Source: Planctomycetota bacterium
Lineage (GTDB): Bacteria; Planctomycetota; Planctomycetia; Gemmatales; Gemmataceae
Assembly (NCBI GenBank): GCA_016872595.1
Contig: VGZJ01000022.1
Location: 1-36,786 of the forward strand
Length of the DNA: 36,786 nucleotides
Direction: 5' to 3'
Shown: positions 24,517 to 33,226 of the stretch, in pieces
How positions within the stretch are numbered: position 1 is the first letter of the stretch
Layout of the letters: every line of letters begins with the position of its first letter
Notes under the pieces: model-generated
What the model saw: only the letters and a program-made list of their open reading frames with translations
The model's database searches: none
Told to the model about the DNA's origin: nothing
Translations under genes and position numbers: made by a program

Positions 24517-25470
24517 ATGAACCGCCCAGCGCTCGACCCGCTCTCGATGATCCGCCCGCGGCGGGGGATCACCGGCATTTCCGCGATCCTGCTCCCGTTT
24601 ACCGACCGTGGCGACATCGACTGGGCGGCGTTCGCCGCCCACTGCGTGCGCACCGCGGACGCCGGCCTCACCCCGGCCGTGAACATGGACACCGGGTTCG
24701 GGAACCTGCTCGCGCCGGACCAGAAAATTGCGGTTCTGGACGTGACCCGTTCCGCTCTGGGCGGAAAACCTTTTGTCGCGGGCGCGGTTTTCGTGGACGC
24801 TCCGGGCGAAATCTTCGCTTTAGATAAGTACCGGCGGGCGGTCGCCGACATCGTGACCCGCGGCGGCACGCCCGTGGTCTGCCAGAGCTACGGCCTGACG
24901 GCACTGCCGGGGCCGGAACTGATCGCGGCCTACGAAGCCATCGGGCGCGAGTGTGACGCCTTTATCGCGTTCGAACTCGGCCCGATGTTCGTCCCGTTCG
25001 GTAAGGTTTACGATCTGGAGGTGTACCGCGGACTGTTGGGCGTTCGCGCGTGCGTCGGGGCCAAACACTCGTCGCTGCGGCGCGAACCGGAGTGGGCGCG
25101 GCTCGCCCTGCGCGACGCGGTGCGCCCGGACTTTAAAGTGTTCACCGGCAACGACCTCGCGGTTGATATGGTGATGTACGGCAGCGACTACCTGCTGGGC
25201 CTGAGCACTTTTGCCCCGGACCTGTTCGCGCGGCGCGACTCGTACTGGCGCGCCGGCGACCCGCGGTTCTACGAACTGAACGACGCCCTCCAGTACCTCG
25301 GTTGCCTGACGTTCCGCGACCCGGTGCCGGCGTACAAACACTCGGCCGCGATGTTCCTGAAACTGCGCGGGTGGATCGGGTGCGACGCGACGCACCCGCG
25401 CAGCCCCACCCGGCCCGAGTACGATCGCGAACTCCTTCGCGGTATTCTTCGACGGTTAGAAGCCCTGTAG
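24517..25470 (+). CDS. Dihydrodipicolinate synthase / N-acetylneuraminate lyase family aldolase
   Basis: 317 residues, TIM-barrel class I aldolase type. The start is the ATG at 24517, nine bases after GGAGG; ATGs at 24484 and 24508 are in frame but less well placed. The Schiff-base Lys is clear in VGAKHSSL (Lys183). The Tyr that normally assists catalysis in the YNxP motif is not evident: the matching segment reads AFELGP, with Phe152. The usual GTTGE phosphate/carboxylate loop is replaced by NMDTGFG. The gene is therefore unlikely to be the lysine-pathway DapA and may act on another 2-oxo acid. The response regulator follows after 24 bases, probably in the same operon. Confidence 0.85.
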   Translation: MNRPALDPLSMIRPRRGITGISAILLPFTDRGDIDWAAFAAHCVRTADAGLTPAVNMDTGFGNLLAPDQKIAVLDVTRSALGGKPFVAGAVFVDAPGEIFALDKYRRAVADIVTRGGTPVVCQSYGLTALPGPELIAAYEAIGRECDAFIAFELGPMFVPFGKVYDLEVYRGLLGVRACVGAKHSSLRREPEWARLALRDAVRPDFKVFTGNDLAVDMVMYGSDYLLGLSTFAPDLFARRDSYWRAGDPRFYELNDALQYLGCLTFRDPVPAYKHSAAMFLKLRGWIGCDATHPRSPTRPEYDRELLRGILRRLEAL

Positions 25471-25494
25471 CGCCCCTTCTTCCGGAGTGCGCCC

Positions 25495-25902
25495 GTGCCC
25501 ATCAGCGATCAATTGCCTCTCCCGCCCTCGGTCTACCCCAAACCGCGGGTTCTGATCGTAGACGACGAACCGTCCGTGCGCCACGTTGCCCGGCTCATCC
25601 TGGAACTGGACGGGTACGCGGTCGTGGAGGCCGCGACCGCCGACGACGCACTCGAGTGCGTGCGCGGGGCCGAGCGCCGGTTCGTCGTGATCCTCCTCGA
25701 CGTGACCCTGCCGGATCGCCCCGGCACGGAGTTGATCCCGGAACTGTGGGCCGCGGCCCCGCGCTCGAACATCGTTCTCACCAGCGGGAAACCGCTGGAC
25801 GGCGCGACCGAGTTTAGTGCCGACGGCTACCTGCCCAAGCCGTTCACCCGCGACCAACTGGTAAAGGCGATCCGGGCCGTGACCGCCCTTACGCCCACGT
25901 AG
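25495..25902 (+). CDS. Receiver-only response regulator (CheY-like)
   Basis: 135 residues with no output domain. GTG start behind GGAG. The receiver signatures are complete: acidic pair DDE (23-25), phosphorylated Asp69 in LLDVTLPD, Ser/Thr at 96-97 (LTSGK) and Lys115 (LPKPF). It would relay phosphate or bind a partner directly. No histidine kinase lies in this window. It ends six bases before the converging esterase gene. Confidence 0.93.
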   Translation: MPISDQLPLPPSVYPKPRVLIVDDEPSVRHVARLILELDGYAVVEAATADDALECVRGAERRFVVILLDVTLPDRPGTELIPELWAAAPRSNIVLTSGKPLDGATEFSADGYLPKPFTRDQLVKAIRAVTALTPT

Positions 25903-25908
25903 TCGCGG

Positions 25909-26976
25909 TCACGCGCCGAACAGGAACGCCAGCACCTTGTCGAAGCGCGCGCCCCAGTGCGCCTCGTTGTGAACGCCGCCGCGCACCTCGACGTGCTTCA
26001 GACGCGGGCCGAGCCCGTGCTTGCGGAGCAGCCCGGCGAGCCGGCGCACCCGGCCGCGCGTCGCGGCGCTCCCGCTGCGCGACCCGGCCTCGCGGTCCCC
26101 AACGTCGAGCCACACCCGCGCCCGCGCCAGCCAGCCCGCCGAAACGGTCACGTTCCGCAAGAAGTTCTCGCGCTCCCACCACAGCGACGGCGACAGCGCC
26201 GCGCACTTCCCGAACACCGCGGGGAACCACTTGCACAGGTGCAAGGAGATCAGCCCGCCCATTGAGGAACCGCCGACGGCGGTGTCTTCGGGGCCGGGGC
26301 GCGTGCGGTACAGGCCGTCGACGAACGGCTTCACCTCTTCGACGAGGAACCGCCCGTAGGCGCGCGAGCGGTCGCCGGCGCGCCGCGGGCCGCACCGCGT
26401 CGGGCCGTACTCGTGGATGCGGTCCGGGGTGTTCGCCACGCCCACCATGATGACCGGCGGCACGCGCCCGGCGCGCACCGCGCGCTCCGCGCTCTCGTCC
26501 GCGCCCCACGGCACGCCCCCGAAGGCGGTGTGCGCGTCGAACAGGTTCTGCCCGTCGTGCAGGTAGAACACCGGGAACCGGCGGTGCGGGTCGAGGCCGT
26601 AGCCCGGCGGCAGCCACACGGCGACCGTGCGCGACCGCAGCCCGTCGCGCGCGGGGAACTCGTGGTGGTACTCGATGCTGGTTTGGTCCCAGCCGCGCAC
26701 GTCGGCTTCGACGCGGGGCCGGTCGGCGTGAACCTCGCGCGGCGCGATCTCGTGGCCGTGGCCGTCGCTCTCGGCCTCGCGCCAGCGCCCGAGCGTGACG
26801 ACGAACCGGCCGCGGAACCCCGGCGGCACTTCGACGCGCGCGCGCCGGGTGCCGTCGTCCCAGCGGTCGAGCGCGACGCCGGTCGCGGCCCAGTCGCCCA
26901 GCGGCCCGTCGCCCGCGAGGAACGCGCGGCGCTCCGGCGGGGTGTCGTCCGGCACGCGCACCACGAACTCGGTCAT
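25909..26976 (-). CDS. Enterochelin-esterase-like hydrolase with N-terminal beta domain
   Basis: 355 residues, no signal peptide visible. Residues 1-95 form a beta-sandwich that resembles a carbohydrate-binding (CBM20-like) or esterase N-terminal domain (AGDGPLGDW, then VEVPPGFRGRFVVT). Residues 100-355 are an alpha/beta-hydrolase of the Fes / esterase D group: AVWLPPGYG, FPVFYLHDGQNLFD, the nucleophile GGSSMGG (Ser238) and a C-terminal GGVHNEAHW that supplies the catalytic His. It could cleave ester-linked siderophores or acylated sugars. It belongs to the same superfamily as the N-terminal half of the fusion at 10761-12470 but is not a close copy. Confidence 0.87.
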   Translation of the reverse strand: MTEFVVRVPDDTPPERRAFLAGDGPLGDWAATGVALDRWDDGTRRARVEVPPGFRGRFVVTLGRWREAESDGHGHEIAPREVHADRPRVEADVRGWDQTSIEYHHEFPARDGLRSRTVAVWLPPGYGLDPHRRFPVFYLHDGQNLFDAHTAFGGVPWGADESAERAVRAGRVPPVIMVGVANTPDRIHEYGPTRCGPRRAGDRSRAYGRFLVEEVKPFVDGLYRTRPGPEDTAVGGSSMGGLISLHLCKWFPAVFGKCAALSPSLWWERENFLRNVTVSAGWLARARVWLDVGDREAGSRSGSAATRGRVRRLAGLLRKHGLGPRLKHVEVRGGVHNEAHWGARFDKVLAFLFGA

Positions 26977-27014
26977 TCCGCCCCCGCCCTCGTCGCCCCG
27001 CGCCGCGCGCGCGG

Positions 27015-27020
27015 TATCAT
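27015..27020 (+). promoter_or_regulatory. Possible -10 element (TATCAT)
   Basis: TATCAT lies 30 bases before the ATG of the ThDP-binding gene, in the short gap between divergent genes. No clear -35 box is seen. Confidence 0.35.
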
Positions 27021-27050
27021 TCAGGGTACACGCTCGCGGAGAGGCGCGCC

Positions 27051-27533
27051 ATGCTCGACCCCGGAGTTATCGTAGCGGCGCTCGAAGCGGCCGGGTTCAC
27101 GCACCTCGTTTGGATCCCGGACAGCCACCTCGGGACGTGGGAACCGGCGCTCGCGAACTCGCGCCTCGCGCCGATCCGCGTGTGCCGCGAAGGGGAGGCC
27201 GTCGGCCTCGCCATCGGCCTGATGCTCGGCGGCGCGCGCCCGCTGGTGGCGGTGCAATGCACCGGGTTCTTCGAGGCCGGGGACGCGGTGCGCAACGCGG
27301 CGCACGACCTCAAATTGCCGCTGAAAATGCTGGTCGGGGTGCGCAGCGCGCGGGCGGCGAAGGCCGGCCCGGTGCGCGACAACTGCCCGCACTTCGCCGA
27401 GCGCGTGGTCGTGGCGTGGGAGCTGCACCGCACCCGCTTCGACCCCGCGGAGGGCGACGCGACCGCGCTGGCCGCCGCGCTCCGCGCGCTCGCCGACCAC
27501 CCCACCGCCGCCGCGCTCCTCTGGGACGAGTGA
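27051..27533 (+). CDS. Stand-alone ThDP-binding (PYR) subunit, sulfopyruvate/phosphonopyruvate decarboxylase alpha-like
   Basis: 160 residues with GGAGAGG upstream. It matches the N-terminal (pyrimidine-binding) domain of thiamine-diphosphate decarboxylases such as sulfopyruvate decarboxylase alpha: HLVWIPDSHLGTW (19-30) and CREGEAVGLAIG (45-56) with the likely cofactor-activating Glu47, then RPLVAVQCTGF. The partner with the second (PP) domain is not found in this window, so the active enzyme would need a subunit encoded elsewhere. The downstream FHA and MarC genes follow closely but do not suggest a pathway. Confidence 0.8.
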   Translation: MLDPGVIVAALEAAGFTHLVWIPDSHLGTWEPALANSRLAPIRVCREGEAVGLAIGLMLGGARPLVAVQCTGFFEAGDAVRNAAHDLKLPLKMLVGVRSARAAKAGPVRDNCPHFAERVVVAWELHRTRFDPAEGDATALAAALRALADHPTAAALLWDE

Positions 27534-27568
27534 CCGCGCGCCCGCTGTCCCCGCGCGCGGCGGCGTGG

Positions 27569-27574
27569 TATAAG
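27569..27574 (+). promoter_or_regulatory. Possible -10 element (TATAAG)
   Basis: TATAAG lies 22 bases before the FHA gene's ATG, in the 63-base gap. It may be an internal promoter. Confidence 0.35.
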
Positions 27575-27596
27575 AGGCTATCCCCCGGAGCCACAC

Positions 27597-28001
27597 ATGG
27601 CCGCGCACCTGCTCTCACTCGCCGACGGGCCGAGCATCCTGATCGACAAGCCGATCCTGCTGTTCGGCCGGCACGAGGAGTGCGACGTTCAGTTGAACTC
27701 CAAGAAGGTGTCGCGCCGGCACTGCGTGCTGGCCCAGATCACCGACTACCTCGTGATCCGCGACCTCGGCAGCACCAACGGCGTGAAGATCAACGGCACG
27801 CGCGTCGTCGAGGGGAAGCTGCGCCCCGGCGACGAGTTGCAGATCGGCAACTTCAAGTACCAAGTGTGCGGCGACCCGCTCGGGCGCTCGGCCGCGCCGC
27901 CCCCGGCCGCGGAGTACAAGTCCGTGCCGCACACCGAACGCGCCGACCTTTCGAACGACGACAAGGAAGAGTCGATGAAGGACGGCTCGTCCGCGGGCTG
28001 A
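27597..28001 (+). CDS. FHA-domain protein
   Basis: 134 residues, cytoplasmic. The forkhead-associated domain fills residues 10-90 and has all its marks: FGRHEECDVQL, VSRRHC, DLGSTNGVKINGTRV and LRPGDELQIGN. FHA domains bind phosphothreonine peptides, so this protein probably reads a Ser/Thr kinase signal, which is abundant in planctomycetes. The C-terminal 40 residues are flexible and acidic. MarC follows 21 bases later. Confidence 0.93.
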   Translation: MAAHLLSLADGPSILIDKPILLFGRHEECDVQLNSKKVSRRHCVLAQITDYLVIRDLGSTNGVKINGTRVVEGKLRPGDELQIGNFKYQVCGDPLGRSAAPPPAAEYKSVPHTERADLSNDDKEESMKDGSSAG

Positions 28002-28022
28002 GCGCGCCCCTACAACACCCCC

Positions 28023-28658
28023 ATGCTCGACTTTGCCACCACCGCGTTCGTCTCCATCCTGTTCCTCGTCGACCCGCCGGGCACGGTGCCGGCGTTCATG
28101 GCCCTGACCGCGCGCTACACCCCGGAGCGCCGGCGGCGCACGGCCCTCGTCGCCAGTGCGGTCGCCACGCTCACGCTCATGGGGTTCGCCGCGGTCGGCA
28201 ACGTCGTGTTCCGCGGGCTGGGCCTCACGCTCCCCGCGTTCCAGATCGCCGGGGGCGTGATCCTGTTCCTCGTGGCGCTCGACATGATCCGCGGGCAGCG
28301 GACCACGCAGGAAGGGCCGGGCGAAATGAAGGAGGGCGAGGAGGCGAACGACGTGGCGGTCGCGCCGCTGGCGATTCCCATGCTCGCGGGGCCGGCGGCG
28401 CTGAGCACGGTCGCGGTGCTGATGGCGCAGGCGAAGGACACGGCGCACGTGTCGCTGGTGTTTCTGGCGATCGCGCTGACGGGGCTGATCTGTTACGTGA
28501 CGCTGCGGCTCGCGGCCCCGATCCAGAAGCGCCTCGGCACGACCGGGGTCCACATCCTCGGCCGCGTGCTGGGCCTCGTGCTGGCCGGCATCGGCGTGCA
28601 GTTCATCCTCAACGGCCTGAAGGCCGCCGGCCTGATCCCGCTCCAAGCCGCGGGGTGA
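28023..28658 (+). CDS. MarC-family integral membrane protein
   Basis: 211 residues with about six membrane helices. N-terminal FLVDPPGTVPAFMALT and GGVILFLVALDMI, and APLAIPMLAGPAALSTV in the second half, are typical of the MarC (UPF0056) family. The insert QRTTQEGPGEMKEGEEAND (about residues 93-111) is a charged cytoplasmic or periplasmic loop. The family has no settled function; it was once linked to multiple-antibiotic resistance. The stop lies one base from the end of the converging gene on the other strand. Confidence 0.92.
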   Translation: MLDFATTAFVSILFLVDPPGTVPAFMALTARYTPERRRRTALVASAVATLTLMGFAAVGNVVFRGLGLTLPAFQIAGGVILFLVALDMIRGQRTTQEGPGEMKEGEEANDVAVAPLAIPMLAGPAALSTVAVLMAQAKDTAHVSLVFLAIALTGLICYVTLRLAAPIQKRLGTTGVHILGRVLGLVLAGIGVQFILNGLKAAGLIPLQAAG

Positions 28659-28659
28659 A

Positions 28660-29412
28660 TCAGCACGATTCGCGCCACGGGCGACCGAGCAGCAGGTCGA
28701 TGACCCAGCACCCGCGCACGTGCGTTGCGGTCGCGTCGCGGCAGTGGTTAAGCACCTCGTCGTTATCGCACCCGGCGTCTTGCAGCGCGTCCGCGAGAAT
28801 CGGCATCCGGTCGAACGCCTTGTCGTCGTAAATGCCGCGCGCGAGCAACACCACATCCGACGTGAGCCACGACGGGGGAACCGCGACGTCGCGAAAGGGG
28901 AGGGGGCCGAAGATGTCGTGGAGGAGCGCGACTTGTGCAAAGTTCGAATCCGCCCGTGTGACCGTTGCAGCTACTCCATCTTCTTCCGCAGCAAGGGCTG
29001 CTTCGTACGCACACCATATTGGGTACGGGAAATCGTCTTCAGACTCGTACCATTCACGCGAGCGATAGAAGGGCAAGTGCAGATCGTTGACGTTGTACAA
29101 ACCCGAAATTACCGCGCGACAGGCATCGGCTTCGGTGGTGGTGGCGTTCGTACCGCCCCATTGAGCTTCGTAAGTTGCAACCACATGCTGGCGTGCTTGC
29201 AGGGCGGTCTCAGCGTCAATAGAGCCATCCGCGAATCGCTCTACGCCGTCCAGCGCGTCGAGAGCTGTGGACAGAGTAATGCAGTGCTTTACTCGCTGGC
29301 AGCAAGCCGCAGCAAATAAGCGGAACTTCCGATCAACTCCTTTGACTTCAAAGAATAACCAGTCGATCGGATCGTGAGGTTCGGTCGCGGCCCACCATTC
29401 GCTTTCGGTCAT
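28660..29412 (-). CDS. Gemmata-type hypothetical protein (TESEWW...VRGCWVIDLLLG)
   Basis: 250 residues, function unknown. The start is the ATG at 29412; the frame runs further up into the palindrome at 29426-29485. Marks are MTESEWW at the start, RKFRLFAAACCQRVKH near residue 30, a central helical part, then LLHDIFGPLPF, PPSWLTSDVVLLARGIYDD, FDRMPILADALQDAGCDNDEVLNHC and a final HVRGCWVIDLLLGRPW. The same order occurs, from memory, in a family repeated many times in Gemmata-like genomes. There is no signal peptide. The base composition is lower in GC than that of its neighbours, which may point to separate history. Confidence 0.75.
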   Translation of the reverse strand: MTESEWWAATEPHDPIDWLFFEVKGVDRKFRLFAAACCQRVKHCITLSTALDALDGVERFADGSIDAETALQARQHVVATYEAQWGGTNATTTEADACRAVISGLYNVNDLHLPFYRSREWYESEDDFPYPIWCAYEAALAAEEDGVAATVTRADSNFAQVALLHDIFGPLPFRDVAVPPSWLTSDVVLLARGIYDDKAFDRMPILADALQDAGCDNDEVLNHCRDATATHVRGCWVIDLLLGRPWRESC

Positions 29413-29425
29413 GGCAACCACCTCA

Positions 29426-29485
29426 GCGAGCCGCGACCGCAAGGGAGCGGTTTACGTTTCCCGCTCCCTTGCGGTCGCGGCTCGC
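29426..29485 (-). repeat. Perfect 25-bp inverted repeat after lpdA
   Basis: Arms 29426-29450 and 29461-29485 are perfect complements with a 10-base loop. It begins 8 bases past the stop of the dihydrolipoyl dehydrogenase gene. The sequence (GCGAGCCGCGACCGCAAGGG...) resembles a palindrome I recall as recurring between planctomycete genes; that needs a genome count. Confidence 0.9.
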
Positions 29486-29493
29486 AAGAATGC

Positions 29494-30918
<1,425 letters not shown>

Positions 30919-30939
30919 GGTTGGTTCTCTTAACGTCTT

Positions 30940-31024
30940 GGCGAGCGGGGGCGTAAGCCCCCTGATAGCCGCGAATGTCGAGATACATGAAAAGCAATCA
31001 GGGGGCTATCGCCCCCCGCTCGCC
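30940..31024 (-). repeat. 27/28-bp inverted repeat after the secreted protein gene
   Basis: Arms 30940-30966 and 30997-31024 are complementary except for one inserted base and a two-base difference, with a 30-base loop. It lies 27 bases past the stop of the gene at 31052-31783 and upstream of lpdA. Confidence 0.85.
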
Positions 31025-31051
31025 TTGATGGAATTGTATGCGCGGGCGCGC

Positions 31052-31783
31052 TTACGGGCCGACGCCGGTGTCGGTATCGACCGCGAGCTTCACGGCCTCG
31101 GTCTTCTCGTAGTAGGTCAGCTTGATCGCGACCGCCTCGGTCTTGGACGGCAGCGTGTACGTCGCGCTCTGCGTCACCTTGCCGCCGGGCGCGCTCAGGC
31201 TGATGGTGCCGCTCTGGGTCAGCGGCTTGCCGTCGGGCGTGGTGAAGTTCACCGCCTTGACCGACGCGCCCTCGGCCTTGAACGTCACCGTCAGCTTGTC
31301 CTTCGCCACGACGACCTCGAACGTGACCGGCCCGGCGGTCGCCTTCTCCTTGTCCTTGAGCGCGAGCTTCTCGACGTTCGCGGTCTTCTCGCCGGTGCCG
31401 CACAACAGCACCAGCTCGCCCTTCACGCGGGCGCGGGTCGCGCCGGCCGCGGGCGCTTTGTTGCCCAGCACGTACAACCGCCCCTGTTCCTTGCTCTTGT
31501 CGATGGCGAGCGAATTACCGGGCAGCACCTTCGGCCCGCCGAGGTCGGTGCCCTTGTCGTCGGTCAGCGCGAGCTTCGTGGCCGTGGGGTCGAACGAGAG
31601 AATCTGTTTGCCGGGCACTTGGATGAACATGTACACGCCGGTGTACGCGGGGCTGACGATCTCCTTCGGCGCGCCGGCCGGCGGGTTGTTCACGTTCAGC
31701 GCGTACGCCTTCACGGAAGGATCGGCCGCGGTAGCCGTCAGCGCGGCGCACGCGAGAAGGGCGAGGGCACAGGCGATTCGCAT
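31052..31783 (-). CDS. Secreted hypothetical protein, beta-rich
   Basis: 243 residues from the ATG at 31783. A clear signal peptide covers residues 1-20 (ALLACAALTATAA, cleavage near AA-DP). The rest is rich in Lys, Thr, Val and Gly in strand-like alternation, with few aromatic residues and one Cys (VLLCGTG). It may be an Ig-like periplasmic domain. No catalytic motif is visible and the family was not recognised. It is flanked by two large palindromes. Confidence 0.75.
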   Translation of the reverse strand: MRIACALALLACAALTATAADPSVKAYALNVNNPPAGAPKEIVSPAYTGVYMFIQVPGKQILSFDPTATKLALTDDKGTDLGGPKVLPGNSLAIDKSKEQGRLYVLGNKAPAAGATRARVKGELVLLCGTGEKTANVEKLALKDKEKATAGPVTFEVVVAKDKLTVTFKAEGASVKAVNFTTPDGKPLTQSGTISLSAPGGKVTQSATYTLPSKTEAVAIKLTYYEKTEAVKLAVDTDTGVGP

Positions 31784-31800
31784 GGCAGCTCCGGTTACGG

Positions 31801-31923
31801 CAGAAGGTAGCAGAGTTTCGACAGGATCACAGGATAACACAGGATGAAACGAGAGGAATACCAACGCCCCAACTCTTCATCCTGTGTTATCCTGTGATCC
31901 TGTCGAAACTCTTCTGCCTTCTG
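31801..31923 (-). repeat. 48-bp inverted repeat with ACAGGAT words
   Basis: Arms 31801-31848 and 31876-31923 are complementary over 48 bases with two mismatches; the inner 37 bases are perfect. The loop is 27 bases. ACAGGAT occurs at 31821, 31829 and 31839, spaced 8 and 10. It begins 11 bases past the stop of the zinc-ribbon gene at 31935. Confidence 0.95.
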
Positions 31924-31934
31924 TTTTTTGGGTC

Positions 31935-32486
31935 CTACTCTTCGCCGGTCAAGCCCTTGATGAAGGCGACCAGCCCGATGATGAACAGGATTGGTGGGTA
32001 GAAGAAGATGATGTCGTTGGCGAGGCCGATGACGAACCACACGACCGCGCCGATCATCGCCAAGAGGCCCACGGCCACGCCGCCGTGGACCACGTTCCCC
32101 TCGAAGCTGCGCCCGCTGTTCTCTTCGGCCCCGCTGCTCGACCCGCGGCGGAACTTCTTCTTCTTGGGCTTCTTCTTGGGCTTTTCTTCCTCTTCGTCCT
32201 CGTCCTCGTCGCGCGACTTGGTGCGCGCCATGCGATAGCCGGTCTTCGGCGCGTCGTCGTCGTCATCGTCGTCGTACTTCGATGTGGGCTTGCCGACGGG
32301 CCGCGCCGCGACCTTCGGCTTCGGCTCGTCCTCGACCACCTCGAACTGCGGTTCGGGTTCGGGCGGCGGCTCCGGCGCGGGCACGGTGCCGACGAGGTTG
32401 CACGCGGGGCACTTCACGCGCCGGCCGGCGAAGTCGTCGCCGACGCGCAGCGTCTTTCCGCACGGGCAGTCGAAGGTGATGGGCAC
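31935..32486 (-). CDS. Zinc-ribbon protein with charged linker and membrane helices
   Basis: 183 residues. The GTG start at 32486 is set by comparison with its paralogue just upstream, whose product begins almost identically (PI-FDC-CGKTLRV). Residues 6-34 form a zinc ribbon (CPCG...CPAC). A strongly charged middle follows: a run of Asp, then Asp/Glu-rich and Lys-rich blocks (about 70-125). The C-terminus has two membrane helices (GGVAVGLLAMIGAVVWFVIGLA; IIFFYPPILFIIGLVAFI). Role unknown. Its start lies 10 bases past the stop of the paralogue, so the two form an operon. Confidence 0.82.
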   Translation of the reverse strand: MPITFDCPCGKTLRVGDDFAGRRVKCPACNLVGTVPAPEPPPEPEPQFEVVEDEPKPKVAARPVGKPTSKYDDDDDDDAPKTGYRMARTKSRDEDEDEEEEKPKKKPKKKKFRRGSSSGAEENSGRSFEGNVVHGGVAVGLLAMIGAVVWFVIGLANDIIFFYPPILFIIGLVAFIKGLTGEE

Positions 32487-32496
32487 GGGCGCGGTC

Positions 32497-32877
32497 CTAC
32501 TGGTAGTTATCGGTTCCCTTGCGGAAGTTCGGCAGCCCGCCGCCCGGCCCGCCGCTCTTGCCCTTCGGCTTGCCGGTTCCCTTTCGCGGGCCAGCGCCGG
32601 AATCGTCGTCGTCGTTGCGGTCGGGTTTGGCGAGTCCGTAGGTGCTGCCGTCGTCGGAGTCGTCGTCCACAACCGGCTTGGGGGCGGGCAGTTCGCCGTG
32701 GCGGGCGGCCCCGGCGCGCGGCGGCGGGGGCGGCGGCTCCTCGACGATCTCGAACTGCGGTTCCGGTAGCGGCACGGTCAGCACCGCGGCACACGCGGGG
32801 CACTTCGCCCGCCGCCCGGCGAACTCGTCCGGCACGCGCAGCGTCTTCCCGCACGAGCAGTCGAACGCGATCGGCAT
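32497..32877 (-). CDS. Zinc-ribbon protein, soluble paralogue
   Basis: 126 residues. The N-terminal ribbon (CSCGKTLRVPDEFAGRRAKCPAC) is nearly the same as that of the next gene. After a Pro-rich stretch the chain is acidic, then Gly/Lys-rich, with no membrane segment. This ribbon often starts envelope or regulatory proteins in planctomycetes. It looks like a tandem duplication that lost, or never gained, the membrane part. Confidence 0.8.
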   Translation of the reverse strand: MPIAFDCSCGKTLRVPDEFAGRRAKCPACAAVLTVPLPEPQFEIVEEPPPPPPRAGAARHGELPAPKPVVDDDSDDGSTYGLAKPDRNDDDDSGAGPRKGTGKPKGKSGGPGGGLPNFRKGTDNYQ

Positions 32878-33226
32878 GGCGCTCCCCCGGGTGTCACCCG
32901 CAGTTAAACCGAGCGCGCGAAGAATTGCAAGCTGCGTCGGAAATATGAACGCGAAGACCGGAAGAGTTCGATCCGCAGATTGCGCAGATGGACGCAGATT
33001 TCCAGAAGGCAGGAAGAGAGTTCACCACAGAGTCACAGAGAGCACAGAGCAAGGCAGAAGGCAGAGTAAGCAAAGAGAATGCAGGATTTGAACCCCAATC
33101 TTCTCTCTTCCTCTGTCTTTTGCCTTCCTCAGTGCCCTCTGTGACTCTGTGGTGAACTCTCTTCCTGCCTTCTGGAAATCTGCGTCCATCTGCGCAATCT
33201 GCGGATCGAACTCTTCCGGCTCCGGC
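32878..33226. other. 349-base gene-free gap
   Basis: Most of the gap is the giant inverted repeat listed separately. The 80 bases nearest the zinc-ribbon start (32878-32957) should hold its promoter, but I see no clear -10/-35 pair there. Confidence 0.6.
32958..33219 (-). repeat. Giant inverted repeat, 83-bp perfect arms
   Basis: Arms 32958-33040 and 33137-33219 are perfect complements over 83 bases. The 96-base middle also pairs in part, so almost the whole 262 bases can fold. The arms combine three parts: CGCAGAT words at 32974, 32983 and 32993; a CCAGAAGGCAGGAAGAGAG segment; and CACAGAG words at 33026, 33034 and 33043. It begins 7 bases past the stop of the S46 peptidase gene. Confidence 0.97.

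Noticed and set aside
32958-33219. Insertion sequence or MITE with a transposase
   Set aside because: No transposase gene and no target-site duplication are visible; the element is almost entirely palindrome.
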